Positions 31,235 through 41,075 of a stretch of 64,000 bases of DNA are shown here, one piece after another. Both the position numbers and the translations under genes were made by a program. Source of the stretch: Cryoendolithus antarcticus (taxonomy: Eukaryota > Ascomycota > Dothideomycetes > Cladosporiales > Cladosporiaceae). The notes under the pieces are model-generated. The model did no database searches. It was not told the origin of the DNA and saw nothing but the letters and a program-made list of their open reading frames with translations. The stretch lies in NCBI GenBank assembly GCA_002077065.1, contig NAJO01000012.1:806001-870000 (forward strand), given 5' to 3'. Numbering within the stretch: position 1 is the stretch's first letter; every line of letters begins with the position of its first letter.

Positions 31235-32836
31235 TCAGCCGCCCAGAGCCGGATCAACAGCCAGCCCACCCGCCATATTGCCGACCGGGACTCCGAGCTG
31301 CAGCCCTTCCAGCAGCCGCGCTCGAAGCACCTGATCCGCATCATCCTCCAGCACCTCCGCGCCACCGATCCAGAAGTCTCCCCCAGCTTTCGCACCGCGC
31401 TCTGCCATGAAGTCGTTCACGTCATCGATATTCCAGCCATGGCCCAGTTCGAGATGCGTAGCGAGATCGTACTCCCTCATGAACCGCTTCGGACACCCAG
31501 CCACATGACAGGCGATGGGTCGGTGTTCATCGTAGCCTTGACCTGTGAGGAGCGAGGCTTTGGCTGTGGTCGCTGGTGTTGTGGCACCATTGGCTCTACC
31601 TCTTTGCTTCCCTGTTTGCACTGAGGTGCCCTTGCGAGGTAATAGAAGATGCTGCACGCGAACATGCTCTTCTAAGGACGCTTTGGAGTTCAGCGCGCTG
31701 CCGCAGCCTACACCATCCCAGTCGGCCACATGATTGGACGCGGAGAGATCGTACTGTCCGCAAATGAAGAGCCGAGCTTTGACGTGCACGCTTTGGTAGT
31801 GCACTTTCATGTTTCCGTTCTTTGTGAACTTACGAGGGCAGGAGGCCTCGAGACATGCAATGGTTGCACGAAGGTTGGCGGGTGTGTGATAAATTTCGAT
31901 GTGAGCTTTCAGAGCACGATTTGACTCGCACGGTTGGCCGCAGTCGTTACAAGTTGGGGGATGGATGAACTTGATATGGTGTTGTAGCTCGGCATGGGTT
32001 GAGAAGCCGATGATGGCGTTGTCCGTGGATGCAAAATCTACCGCAGCGTCGACTTGATAATTAGTAGCGCAGATCTCGCAGAAATGCTTCGGGCCAGAGT
32101 GATCCCTGTTCATGTGGCGGTTGAGCGCGTTGACCGTCTTGAACGACTGGCCACACTCTTCGCGCTGCCCGTTCCCTTCGTGGTGATCCTCTGCATGCGT
32201 ACATCTATACGCTGGCTCGTCCAGGTGGGCAGATTTAATGTGCCTCTGCAGCGTCTCCTGCTTCCTAAACATCTGCCCACAATCTGCACAGGTCTTATCC
32301 TCCTTTTCCTCGTGCATTGCCACATGCTTCTTCAGCTTCTGAGCGGTATGAAACGATCTGCCACACTCGCGCCCGAGCTTCATGATGTAGTCGCAAATGT
32401 GATCTCTAGCGTCTTCATGCTTGGATTTCGTGTGCGCTGCGAGGTGTTCCTTCCGGAAGAAGCGCTTTGCGCAGCCGCCCTCGGGGCAGACATATGGCTT
32501 CTCCTTGGTGTGAGCGCCGCGCATATGAATCTCAACGCGAGCTGGACGGTCGAACATCCGACCGCATCCTTCCCACTCGCATGCGAAGACCTTGGCTCGC
32601 TGTGACTTGCCAGAGGTTGTGCGAGTTGCCGAAGTGTCGGCAACTGAGTGTGCGTCCTCTTCGATACTCCTCACTGTACTGGAACCAGATCTGTATCCCT
32701 CGTCGAACGACCCTTTGGCATTCGCGGCCTTGTCCTCCATCTCGAAGTCCTCGTCGTCCATAATGACCGTCCTCTGCTTCCTTGGGCCCTGCGGCGCGAC
32801 ATCGTCGACGGCTGCCCGCTTGTTCAAGACCGCCAT
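31235..32836 (-). CDS. PZF1: Transcription factor IIIA, ten C2H2 zinc fingers
   Basis: 533-residue single-exon protein beginning MAVLNKRAAVDDVAP, with acidic and Ser-rich residues before the fingers. Ten C2H2-type units are visible from about residue 84, including VFACEWEGCGRMF, YVCPEGGCAKRFF, KTCADCGQMFRKQ, HFCEICATNY, PTCNDCGQPCESN, IACLEASCPRKF and IACHVAGCPKRF. Several are irregular, with long Cys-to-Cys or Cys-to-His loops (fingers 3, 5, 6 and 9), as in fungal TFIIIA. A basic linker of about 45 residues separates finger 9 from finger 10, as seen in yeast Tfc2/Pzf1. The role known for the family is binding the internal promoter of 5S rRNA genes and recruiting TFIIIC/TFIIIB for RNA polymerase III. 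It diverges from RPB6. Confidence 0.85.
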   Translation of the reverse strand: MAVLNKRAAVDDVAPQGPRKQRTVIMDDEDFEMEDKAANAKGSFDEGYRSGSSTVRSIEEDAHSVADTSATRTTSGKSQRAKVFACEWEGCGRMFDRPARVEIHMRGAHTKEKPYVCPEGGCAKRFFRKEHLAAHTKSKHEDARDHICDYIMKLGRECGRSFHTAQKLKKHVAMHEEKEDKTCADCGQMFRKQETLQRHIKSAHLDEPAYRCTHAEDHHEGNGQREECGQSFKTVNALNRHMNRDHSGPKHFCEICATNYQVDAAVDFASTDNAIIGFSTHAELQHHIKFIHPPTCNDCGQPCESNRALKAHIEIYHTPANLRATIACLEASCPRKFTKNGNMKVHYQSVHVKARLFICGQYDLSASNHVADWDGVGCGSALNSKASLEEHVRVQHLLLPRKGTSVQTGKQRGRANGATTPATTAKASLLTGQGYDEHRPIACHVAGCPKRFMREYDLATHLELGHGWNIDDVNDFMAERGAKAGGDFWIGGAEVLEDDADQVLRARLLEGLQLGVPVGNMAGGLAVDPALGG

Positions 32837-33150
32837 GTTGTGCTCGCTTCTTCATGCCAACGCGCATGTGTGAGACGAGGAGAAGAGAGAAGATGTTCCA
32901 CTGACAAGAGATGTAGATCGCGAAATCTTGGCGTGAAGAAGGTTCGGGAGCCACGTGCCGAGCAGGGGTCTCGCGTCGTGCATGACTAGTGCCAAACCTT
33001 GTCGAACTTTTGGCTGCAAGTGAAGCTCGTGTCGAGGAGGAATAACACAATCGCCCTGTACATCTTTATCTCACTCACGGCCAGCTCTCTGCCCATCGAT
33101 ACTCACGTTCCCCTTATCTGCGCCTGTCTCCTCCTCATATAGTCCTCAAC
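32837..33150. promoter_or_regulatory. Shared divergent promoter, TFIIIA / RPB6
   Basis: Only 314 bases separate the two ATGs, so both leaders and promoters must overlap here. A CTC-rich segment lies before the RPB6 start (33068-33150). No defined operator was recognised. Confidence 0.6.
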
Positions 33151-33828
33151 ATGTCCGACTACGGCGGCGACGATGAGCCCATGGACTATGGCGCCGGCGA
33201 GTGCGTACCACGATATCAACTCTCGAGTCGGCGCGCATCATACTGACACATACCACAGAGACCAAGAAGACAACCTAATAGAAGAGGCCGACTTCCTCGA
33301 GCAAGATCTGGGCAACGACGACGACAATGCGCACGCACAGACGAACGGAGTCGACAGACCACTGGAATCCACAGACTTCCACGCCGATAACGTCGTCACG
33401 AGCGGAGATCTCACGGCGCAGGAGCGGGCTGCGAAGAACGCCAACTCTGTCAAGGGCCAGAAGGAAAAGAAGATTGATGATGAGAAGCGGAATACGACAC
33501 CGTACATGACCAAGTACGAGAGGGCACGGGTGCTAGGGACGAGGGCACTACAGATCAGGTGGGTTGCGGTATTGTCGTGTGGGAGTGAGAGGATGGATGC
33601 TGACGAGAGATGACAGCATGAACGCGCCTGTGCTGGTTGATGTGGAGGGCGAGACAGACCCACTGCAGATCGCGATCAAGGAGTTGAGGGAGAAGAAAAT
33701 ACCGCTGATTGTGAGGCGATATCTGCCAGATGGTTTGTACGTTTGACATCTCACGCATTGCACAGGTCGCAGAAGCAGGCTAACGTGCTGGCAGCTACGA
33801 GGACTGGACTTGCGAGGAGCTACTCTGA
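33151..33828 (+). CDS. RPB6: RNA polymerases I, II and III subunit RPB6 (ABC23)
   Basis: Four exons (33151-33200, 33259-33558, 33617-33736, 33795-33828) give 167 residues; all three introns are 58 bases long. The start is [17 protein letters not shown] and the N-terminal half is acidic and disordered, typical of the family. The conserved C-terminal core is complete after splicing: [59 protein letters not shown], and the end [14 protein letters not shown]6 is a shared, essential subunit that stabilises the clamp/foot region of all three nuclear polymerases. The final exon is only 34 bases and encodes the invariant tail. Confidence 0.96.
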
Positions 33829-34284
33829 GTGTGCAGCACAGTATTGCACCACAGCAGGACTTTGCGGCGAGGTTCGCGACAGGATATGGTCGATTAGCGA
33901 GGCGTTTGAAGGATGTTGATCATGCATGCAAAGCGCTGCCCAAAACCGTACAGCGTTACATTGAGGTTTGATATGTCTGCACTGGCTAGCGCATGACCTC
34001 AGACCACACAACGGTCAAGAGGAAATCAGCAGGATTTCCTGATTGCACAACAGATGTAAGCGGAGCCATATCTACTCCTTTACTCACGTTTCCGCGCTCC
34101 CAGATGCCGCCCCACCAATGCGCCACTCAGCTTTGGCAGGAGCCCCGCGTTAGTGGTTGCAACTGCCGACTTGAGAGAAATGTTCCCCTACATGCACTCA
34201 GGTTGATATACATCTTCTTCTTCTCTACGCATCATCACAGTCTCTACTGCACCACTCCCAATCCTCATCAAATCACCACCCGCC
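33829..34284. promoter_or_regulatory. Intergenic region upstream of S-formylglutathione hydrolase
   Basis: No gene supported. The last ~100 bases are CT-rich (TTCTTCTTCTCTACG near 34211), resembling a fungal leader. Confidence 0.4.
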
Positions 34285-35136
34285 ATGGCGTTCGAAACCA
34301 CAGCGACAATCGCCACCTTCGGCGGCAAGCTTCTAAAGCTCGCTCACCAATCCAAGACCACCACAACAAAAATGTCCGCGAACCTCTTTCTCCCTCACTC
34401 AGCCTCTGCGTCATCCCCAGCGCCTCTCCTCCTCTACCTCGCCGGCCTGACCTGCACTCCCGACAATGGTGCCGAGAAGGGCTTCCTCCACGCCACAGCC
34501 TCGAGACATGGCATTGCAATCCTCTATCCCGATACCTCGCCGCGCGGCCTGGACCACCCGACCGAGAACGACGCCTACGACTTCGGCAGCGGAGCAGGGT
34601 TCTACATCGATGCTACAGCAGAGCCGTGGAATAAGGGCTACAAAATGGAAAGCTACATCACAGAAGAGCTGCTGGGCGCTGTGAAGTCGCAGTTCAAGGA
34701 AGTCGACACGAGCAAAGCCAGCATAACAGGCCACAGCATGGGCGGCCACGGCGCACTAACCCTATTCCTCCGACACCCAGGCCTCTTCAAATCCGTCTCC
34801 GCCTTCGCGCCGATCTGCAATCCCTCGAACTGCCCTTGGGGACAGAAAGCTTTCTCTGGCTACATCGGCGAGAACAAGGGTGAATGGGCGGAGCACGACG
34901 CGACGGAGCTGATCGCAAAGTACGATGGCGAGACGGATATCTTGATCGATGTGGGGACTGGGGATAACTTCTACAAGCAAGGACAGTTATTGCCGGAGAA
35001 GTTCGAGGAGGCTGCGAAGAAAGCTGGAAAGAAGGTGAAGGTGCGGTATCAGGAGGGGTATGACCACTCGTATTACTTCATCTCGAGTTTTGCGCAGGAT
35101 CATGTGGAGCATGCGGCGAAGTATTTGAAGGCTTAG
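34285..35136 (+). CDS. S-formylglutathione hydrolase
   Basis: 283 residues in one exon, start MAFETTATIATFGGK. Hydrolyses S-formylglutathione to formate and glutathione, the second step of glutathione-dependent formaldehyde detoxification in the cytosol. The esterase-D-family order is complete: FLPHSASASSPAPLLLYLAG, LTCTPDN with the oxyanion loop, nucleophile Ser in ITGHSMGGHGALTLFLR near residue 152, FAPICNPSNCPWGQKAFSGY, catalytic Asp in DNFYKQGQLLPE, and catalytic His in EGYDHSYYFI near 265. Length matches the family (about 280). No targeting signal is present. Confidence 0.95.
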   Translation: MAFETTATIATFGGKLLKLAHQSKTTTTKMSANLFLPHSASASSPAPLLLYLAGLTCTPDNGAEKGFLHATASRHGIAILYPDTSPRGLDHPTENDAYDFGSGAGFYIDATAEPWNKGYKMESYITEELLGAVKSQFKEVDTSKASITGHSMGGHGALTLFLRHPGLFKSVSAFAPICNPSNCPWGQKAFSGYIGENKGEWAEHDATELIAKYDGETDILIDVGTGDNFYKQGQLLPEKFEEAAKKAGKKVKVRYQEGYDHSYYFISSFAQDHVEHAAKYLKA

Positions 35137-35459
35137 TGAGTGCACAAGGGCCCAGTGTGATCTAAGTCGGGAGCTGACTTAGGCAGGAAAGTGCGACGGC
35201 CCAGCAGAAGCTGTGAGACGTACATAATGCGAGGCAACAGCAGGAAAGTGTACATAGACGAAGCTGATAATAAGAAGAGAGTTCAGCTCGTTATATCAAA
35301 AACTCGTATATTCCCAGGATGGACGCCCACGCTCTATCCCTCGTAGACCACATTCCGATCCAAAGCCATCCCAAACATCGGGCAGAAGTGTCAGCACTTG
35401 ACCATCTGCCCTTCAACATCGCTGAAAACAAAGCATCCCATCTCTTCGTGAGGGTGGTG
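35137..35459. other. Convergent intergenic region
   Basis: Between S-formylglutathione hydrolase (+) and the DUF7729-like gene (-). No feature recognised. Confidence 0.4.
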
Positions 35460-36668
35460 CTAACACAGCACCAATGCAGCAGCCATCGCCACGAGTAACA
35501 CAGCTGCCGACGGATCAAGTCTTACACCCGCACTTCGCACAACGCCTTCAGCAGCGAAGGGGTCTCCACAGACGCTATCTACCGTCTCGGCCGCCTTGCC
35601 GTAAGTGCTGTAGAGTGGCGTGTCCTTGACGTCCGCAGCAGATTTGAAAATACTCATCGTATCTTTCAAGCACTGCGTACATCCTGGCCGCGTCCCATCA
35701 GGTAGCTGCACTCCAAGCGGCAGATAGTATACGTAGCTGCTCTGAGGCGCGCTGGCGTTGCCCACGGCGTCTGCGAAGCAATATGCTCCAGTCTCCGAGT
35801 TTGTCAGGCAGGCTGCCGAGTGGAGCGTAGGATAGGCTTCGAATCCGGCCAAGGCTTGGAGGACTTGCGGGTTCTGGAGCTGGAGGTCTGAGCCGCAGTT
35901 GCTGGATGATTGAAGGTCTGTGGCTAGTTGGGAGAGCAGAGTCGTGCAGGTCGATGGTGAAGCGATCGAGCAGGAGGTTTGGAGAAGGAGGTTTAGTAGT
36001 GGAGGTGAGCGGAGGGTGGCAAAGAAGGAGGAGGACGTCTGGAATAAATGTTAGTAAGAATCGATTGAGGTGAGGTCTTGTGAATCTCGACTGGCCTGTA
36101 GCAAGAGCGAGAAGGGCACGCAGTCCTGAAAAGTCTGGTTCAAGAGGAATGAGTTGAAGAACGCAGGGCAGGTCGTGGTGGTGAAGTTGTTCCCAAGACT
36201 TGTATCGAAGGGTCTAGGCAGGGCTGTTGACGTTGCCACCGCGGTGGCGAGACTTGTCTCGGACGACGTTGGCGTGCCAGAGGATGCCGTCTCGCTGGGT
36301 ACGATGCTTGCGGGCAGGGATGCAGATGCATCCTGTCTTGCATACAGTCCCATGCGTGGTGTTGGGGGTTCACTGCGGTCGAAGACAAGCTCGTCCGTGG
36401 CGAGCAGGCCGGTGCCGTATAGTTCGTCTCCTCTGACGGCTTGGCAGAGGGAAAGCAGCGCAAACAGCAGCGAGTATATGAGGCATCTCGCGGTTGACGA
36501 TTTTCTCGAAGCCGTGGCCAAGTTTGTGAGACAAGTGGGTGACGCTGTATGCTGTCGATCCGACGTTGCCGGTTTTGTGTTGTACAAGATGTCTCTCGAA
36601 GCATTCCGGTAGGTGCTTCGTGACACAGCAGCCGGCACGGGCGAGCGTGTGCCTTCTGACGGATCCAT
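35460..36668 (-). CDS. DUF7729-like cell-surface protein
   Basis: Exons 36668-36096 and 36038-35460 give 383 residues. The first ATG is at 36668 (MDPSEGTRSPVPAAV). A basic region of about 60 residues precedes a hydrophobic segment (ARCLIYSLLFALLSLCQAV), which acts as signal or signal anchor. A Ser/Thr stretch follows, then the conserved cysteine-rich domain: CPAFFNSFLLNQTFQDCVPF, SLLLQ|TSSSFFATL across the intron, NCGSDLQLQNPQVLQALAGF, and SYVYYLPLGVQLPDGTRPGC. The C-terminus is hydrophobic (AAVLLVAMAAALVLC), consistent with a GPI signal. The family name DUF7729 is from memory. Family agreement and reading frame demand splicing CAG|GCCAGT..TTCCAG|ACG, a 57-base GC-AG intron. The nearby GT would shift the frame. 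Confidence 0.8.
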
Positions 36669-37875
36669 CACATAGCCTGCGCGTGTTGGTGCAGCATTAC
36701 TGAACAATGCAGTCGTACATTGTCTCTATGACTGACGTGTGTTGTAGCACAGTCTTTTGTCGGCGTTGTGGTCCAGCTGCACGCCTTCGACAGCAGTCCG
36801 GAATGCGAAGCTTGCCAATATTGATCAATATGTCGAGTGCCGATCTCGAAGTCCAGACCGAGCCTACGGATAGATTGCGATTTGTCCAGCCTGAATGCGG
36901 ACTCGGGTCCGGTCGTCGGTCGCAAAGTACTCAAGACCTCCGGGAACAGAAGCGACAGTGAACAGACGATGTCTTGATAAATACAGACTCACCGCGCGGC
37001 TACCTTATCATGTACAGTATACAATCCGGAGCAGCTGAGGGAATTGGGCCCTTCCAATACGCCACCATGCGCCATACCCAATCTTAACTTGATGAAGTGT
37101 GCGTGCTGCTTGACTCATTTAGATGAACGGCATTTGCAGCCAATTGCTTACTTGATCGCCATTGATACTGGCCAGCGGAGATGTAGTGCTTCTCTAATGG
37201 TGTTCGCCAGCACCTGACCATATCGTACGCAGATTGGAGAGTATTTGTTGACGAGACGGAATGGGAGATTGTATTCGATGTGTTTGGTCATGGTTGCCAG
37301 ATCTGGATACACTATTGCCTCGCTGCAGGTGCTGCGGATATCGGTTCCTTCCGCTGCCGGAACTGCATGAGCAGGGAACAGTCTTCGGCCTTGCAATGTC
37401 AGCCGGGCAGTCTGGCTCCCATGAAGCCATGAGCAATGTGGCAGTCTCGGCGTGATCGGTGCACCTGTGGCCAAGACACAGAGTCAGCTTATGACACCCA
37501 AAGGCGATGCCACTGCAAATCGAGTGACTTCAAAACCTGACCAAAGCCACGGACAGTACTCGACAAGCGGACAGGAGAGACAGACCCTTTCCCTGGGGTG
37601 AAGCAAGCACGCCAGGCCTGCTATAACGAAGTCGACATCCTCGACAAAGTTGACTGAACTGGCCTGGATCCGATGATGCCGGCACCGCCGCAGATTGCTG
37701 TGTCATGTGCACTCTGGCTGGAAGCGTTGGACTCTCCTTGATCTTAAACGAACAATGAAGAAGGTGCCATTGTGACTATCCGGATCTGCCGGGCTCAGTA
37801 TTCACATCGCCAGTCGCTCGGAAGACGATTTCGCTGGTGTGGGACCCTCGGGTCTTGGGCCACTCGAGACCAGCG
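36669..37875. other. Gene-poor divergent region
   Basis: 1.2 kb between the DUF7729-like gene (-) and the HET gene (+). Many short frames overlap on both strands without domain or start context. No RNA gene or mobile element recognised. Confidence 0.4.
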
Positions 37876-39978
37876 ATGAGGCATGCCCATGTCTCGCGGA
37901 CTAGCGCCGCAGCCAGCTGCGGAGACGCATTGGACAGCGAACAGAATCCACTTTGTGCGCTCTGCCAAATGAATGGGGTCTGGGAGCACCTCACAGCGCA
38001 ACGGATCTTGACAGCCAGGGACTGGATCTTGGGCTTCATCGCATCGCCCGAGGACGTAGACAAGGCAGAGCGACAAGCTTGTCCCTTCTGCTCCATGGTC
38101 TTTCGCCTACTGCCGACCAATGCCTTTGCCCCCGAGCACATAGCTCAATACCGTCTACGCATCAAGTACTGTGATGTACAGCCTCGAGCCGTGCGCATTG
38201 GTCAGAAGGCTGTCTTCACGTCGTACCGCGTGGTCTACAATTACTGCGAGTACGTCTCGCACACCGCAAAGGTGTATCAAGCACATCGTGGACAGCTTGC
38301 GCTTGACTCGGTAGATCGTCGCAAATGGAACGTCGAGGGCGTGAGTACTGTGCATTTAGGCAGTACGCTCGACATCAAGACAGCACGAAAGTGGATGAGA
38401 CTATGCCAGGGCGGACATTTATCGTGTAGTAGCTTAGCCGGTTCACGTACAGGGTCTAGGCTTGATATCATGCTGATAGATGTGACGTCCGGCTGTTTGG
38501 TAGATGCTTCGACTGCCGACACTTATGTGTGTCTTAGCTATGTCTGGGGCCAAGTACCTGGTTTGCAAACGTACGGGAGTAATGTTGATGCCCTTCGGAG
38601 GCTAGAGAGTTTGTTTGAGAAAGAGATCTGGAGAGATCTGACAACGGTGGTGCAGGACTTCATCCACGTAGTGCGGCAGCTTGAGGTGCGATATGCCTGG
38701 GTGGACTGCCTGTGCATCATACAAGACGACGAAGAGAGCAAGCAAGCGCAGATCAATGCCATGGGTCTCATCTACTCGGCGGCGCTGCTTACGATCGTCC
38801 AGCTCAGTGGCAAAGACGCCAACGACGGCTTAGCTGGTGCTCGTCCCGGTAGCAGAGCCGACTGTGCTCTGCCTATCATGAATCCATCGATTGGATCACT
38901 TATAGATCCACGACTGGTGCTTACTGAGCTCCCGCGGTGGATACACATTTCGAGGGACGAGTCGTCGTATAGCTCGAGAGGCTGGACATTGCAGGAAGAA
39001 CTACTGTCCAGGCGCTGCCTCTACTTGTCCAACTGGGGCGCATTTTGGCAGTGTCGCGCAACCAGATTCAGTGACATCCACAATGGAGATATGGTCATGG
39101 ATGTCAGCGCCTCGGATCTCGCATCATTTATACCACAGCTGCCGGATCCGAGCATAGTAGGCGCTAAGCAGACTGATGCCGAGCAGATCCTACGCTGGGC
39201 TGTACGTGCCGAGTGGTACAGTGGCCGGAAACTGACGTACGAGGACGATCGGGGGAAGGCCTTCCAAGGCGTTCTGTCGGATCTGGGACAATCACAATCA
39301 CGGAATTTCTTGTGGGGCCATCCGGATGGTAACACACTGCCCTTGTCACTGCTCTGGGTGAGCGTCGACACTCCACGTAAAGCTAGCGCTGGCATCCTCG
39401 AAGCTCCATCTGCACCCGATGGCGTTGCGCATGTGAAGTACTGGGACTACGTGCCCGATCCTCATGACGCCTTTCCTTCATGGAGCTGGCTTCGATTGCG
39501 TAGTCAAGTCAGCTTTGAACTGATGATCAGGGTACATGCTACTAGCGGTAGCTGGGAGCTGGAACCCGAATGCCACATCACGACGCAGGCCGCGTTGGAC
39601 GAAGAGGCCGAAAGAGAGCGTGGCATTGATCAGCACATGAATCCTGCTCTCTTCCTCAGACGTTGCCGGAGAGGCTTCTTGAATCTCACGGCGCCGACCA
39701 TCGCAAGCCATGATCTCCGCTGGATCAATCGCGCTGGACCACAGACGTTCGACCTCGATGGCAGTAGTGGTAGTATGGCTCTTGTCAGCGAGCTGTACGA
39801 GGATGTGCACGCCGCAGACAAGATCCGCATAGGCGTAACGATTCAGAATGGGGCAGATCCTGACAGCAAACCTTGTGGACTGCTTTACGGTGAGCCTTTC
39901 AGCGGCGACACTTTCGAGCATTATCGCTACGTGTTACTGAGAACGCTGGATAATCGAGACGTCAGTGATAATGTATAA
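37876..39978 (+). CDS. HET-domain (heterokaryon incompatibility) protein
   Basis: Single exon of 700 residues. The first ATG in the frame is at 37876 (MRHAHVSRTSAAASCG). A cysteine-containing N-terminus (LCALCQMNGVWEHL, ACPFCSMVF) precedes the HET domain at about residues 210-380. Its three blocks are ADTYVCLSYVWGQVPG, RYAWVDCLCIIQDDEE and SSRGWTLQEELLSRRCLYLS. The C-terminal ~300 residues include DAFPSWSWLRLR, which is usual for this class. Family knowledge: HET domains, related to TIR domains, trigger programmed cell death on contact between incompatible strains or act in immunity-like responses. No WD40, NACHT or ankyrin partner domain is present. Gene-poor stretches of about 1.1-1.2 kb flank it on both sides. 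Confidence 0.92.
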   Translation: MRHAHVSRTSAAASCGDALDSEQNPLCALCQMNGVWEHLTAQRILTARDWILGFIASPEDVDKAERQACPFCSMVFRLLPTNAFAPEHIAQYRLRIKYCDVQPRAVRIGQKAVFTSYRVVYNYCEYVSHTAKVYQAHRGQLALDSVDRRKWNVEGVSTVHLGSTLDIKTARKWMRLCQGGHLSCSSLAGSRTGSRLDIMLIDVTSGCLVDASTADTYVCLSYVWGQVPGLQTYGSNVDALRRLESLFEKEIWRDLTTVVQDFIHVVRQLEVRYAWVDCLCIIQDDEESKQAQINAMGLIYSAALLTIVQLSGKDANDGLAGARPGSRADCALPIMNPSIGSLIDPRLVLTELPRWIHISRDESSYSSRGWTLQEELLSRRCLYLSNWGAFWQCRATRFSDIHNGDMVMDVSASDLASFIPQLPDPSIVGAKQTDAEQILRWAVRAEWYSGRKLTYEDDRGKAFQGVLSDLGQSQSRNFLWGHPDGNTLPLSLLWVSVDTPRKASAGILEAPSAPDGVAHVKYWDYVPDPHDAFPSWSWLRLRSQVSFELMIRVHATSGSWELEPECHITTQAALDEEAERERGIDQHMNPALFLRRCRRGFLNLTAPTIASHDLRWINRAGPQTFDLDGSSGSMALVSELYEDVHAADKIRIGVTIQNGADPDSKPCGLLYGEPFSGDTFEHYRYVLLRTLDNRDVSDNV

Positions 39979-41075
39979 GACGACTTCAATCGCCTTGCCC
40001 CGAAGCTTTGGCAAGACGGTCAAGCCGTGCTGACCATGGCTGTGTACATTGCTGGTGATGTTGCGGAGCGCATGGGTCTGGTCTTCTTCACGAAAGCGTT
40101 CTGGGACAGCAGGAACCCTAGCATACAAGCATGGCAGCTGATCTGATGGACCCTCCTCTGGGACGCCACGCTCGAGACGCTGCTTGTACGCATGTTTCCA
40201 GCGGTCTACACCGAAGACGGAGCACCGCCCTCGACTCTTGCCTAAGTTCGAATCTCAACGGCAAGCGCTCCTCACTCGTGCATCTACCTTGTGCACCGCA
40301 ACAATGAGCTTCCCGGCCAGGCTGTGCAAAGACAACAAGCAGGGCGTCCTGACCTTTCACAACAGCCACTCTGTCGCTTGCTTGTGTTACCAGAGAGAGA
40401 CGCTCGCGACACATCCGAAACTAGCATGGAACATCCAATGCACTCGAAGAGCGGCCTTAGCCCACGCCGTGCCTCGACATACGCATGACCTATACAGCTG
40501 TGAAGCTCATTGCTTTTCAGATGACTCGCCACAAGTCGCTGATGCCAACACGCACCGGCAATTGCGGCGCATAGCCACCGCTGTCGGTATTACATCAGCT
40601 ACTGCGACCTTTGGGACATGCCAGAACGACGCTGTGCAACGGTTAAGTTGCCGAGCGAAACGCGAACGTCGCGAGGCCTGTGACATATGCCATGTGGTCG
40701 GCCAATAGAGACCCCACTACCACCTGCTTCGACAAGCCAAGCGATAAGCTCTGAAAGCTTGTTCCGATCTCTCAGGCGTGTAGCTAGCAGTATGGCGCAG
40801 CTCATTACTGCATCGGGCAGCTCGAATCGCGACAACGTTACAGCATCGGTGAAAGTCATCACGCACTGCTATCACTACCCGTACAACCCGTAGCAGAATG
40901 TCACAACTGCATGGTTCGACGATACATTGCCGCCGGTACAGAGAGATGATCGGCCATGCGTGGTCACTGTGTCGTAGGCGGCTGTCAGGATGCGGCCTCA
41001 CGTATGGAGGGTATATGTACTGCCCTCTGCAATCTTCGGGTACTCGAGGTAGGTATCATTCTCAATAACTTCGCA
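39979..41075. other. Gene-poor intergenic region
   Basis: 1.1 kb. It contains an ORF with ATG at 40302-40304 (MSFPARLCKDNKQG, about 135 codons, Cys- and Arg-rich) with no recognisable domain or signal. I do not call it as a gene. Confidence 0.4.

Noticed and set aside
40302..40708. ORF of about 135 codons, Cys- and Arg-rich, downstream of the HET gene
   Set aside because: No domain, signal peptide or splice extension, and overlapping frames on both strands are equally long.
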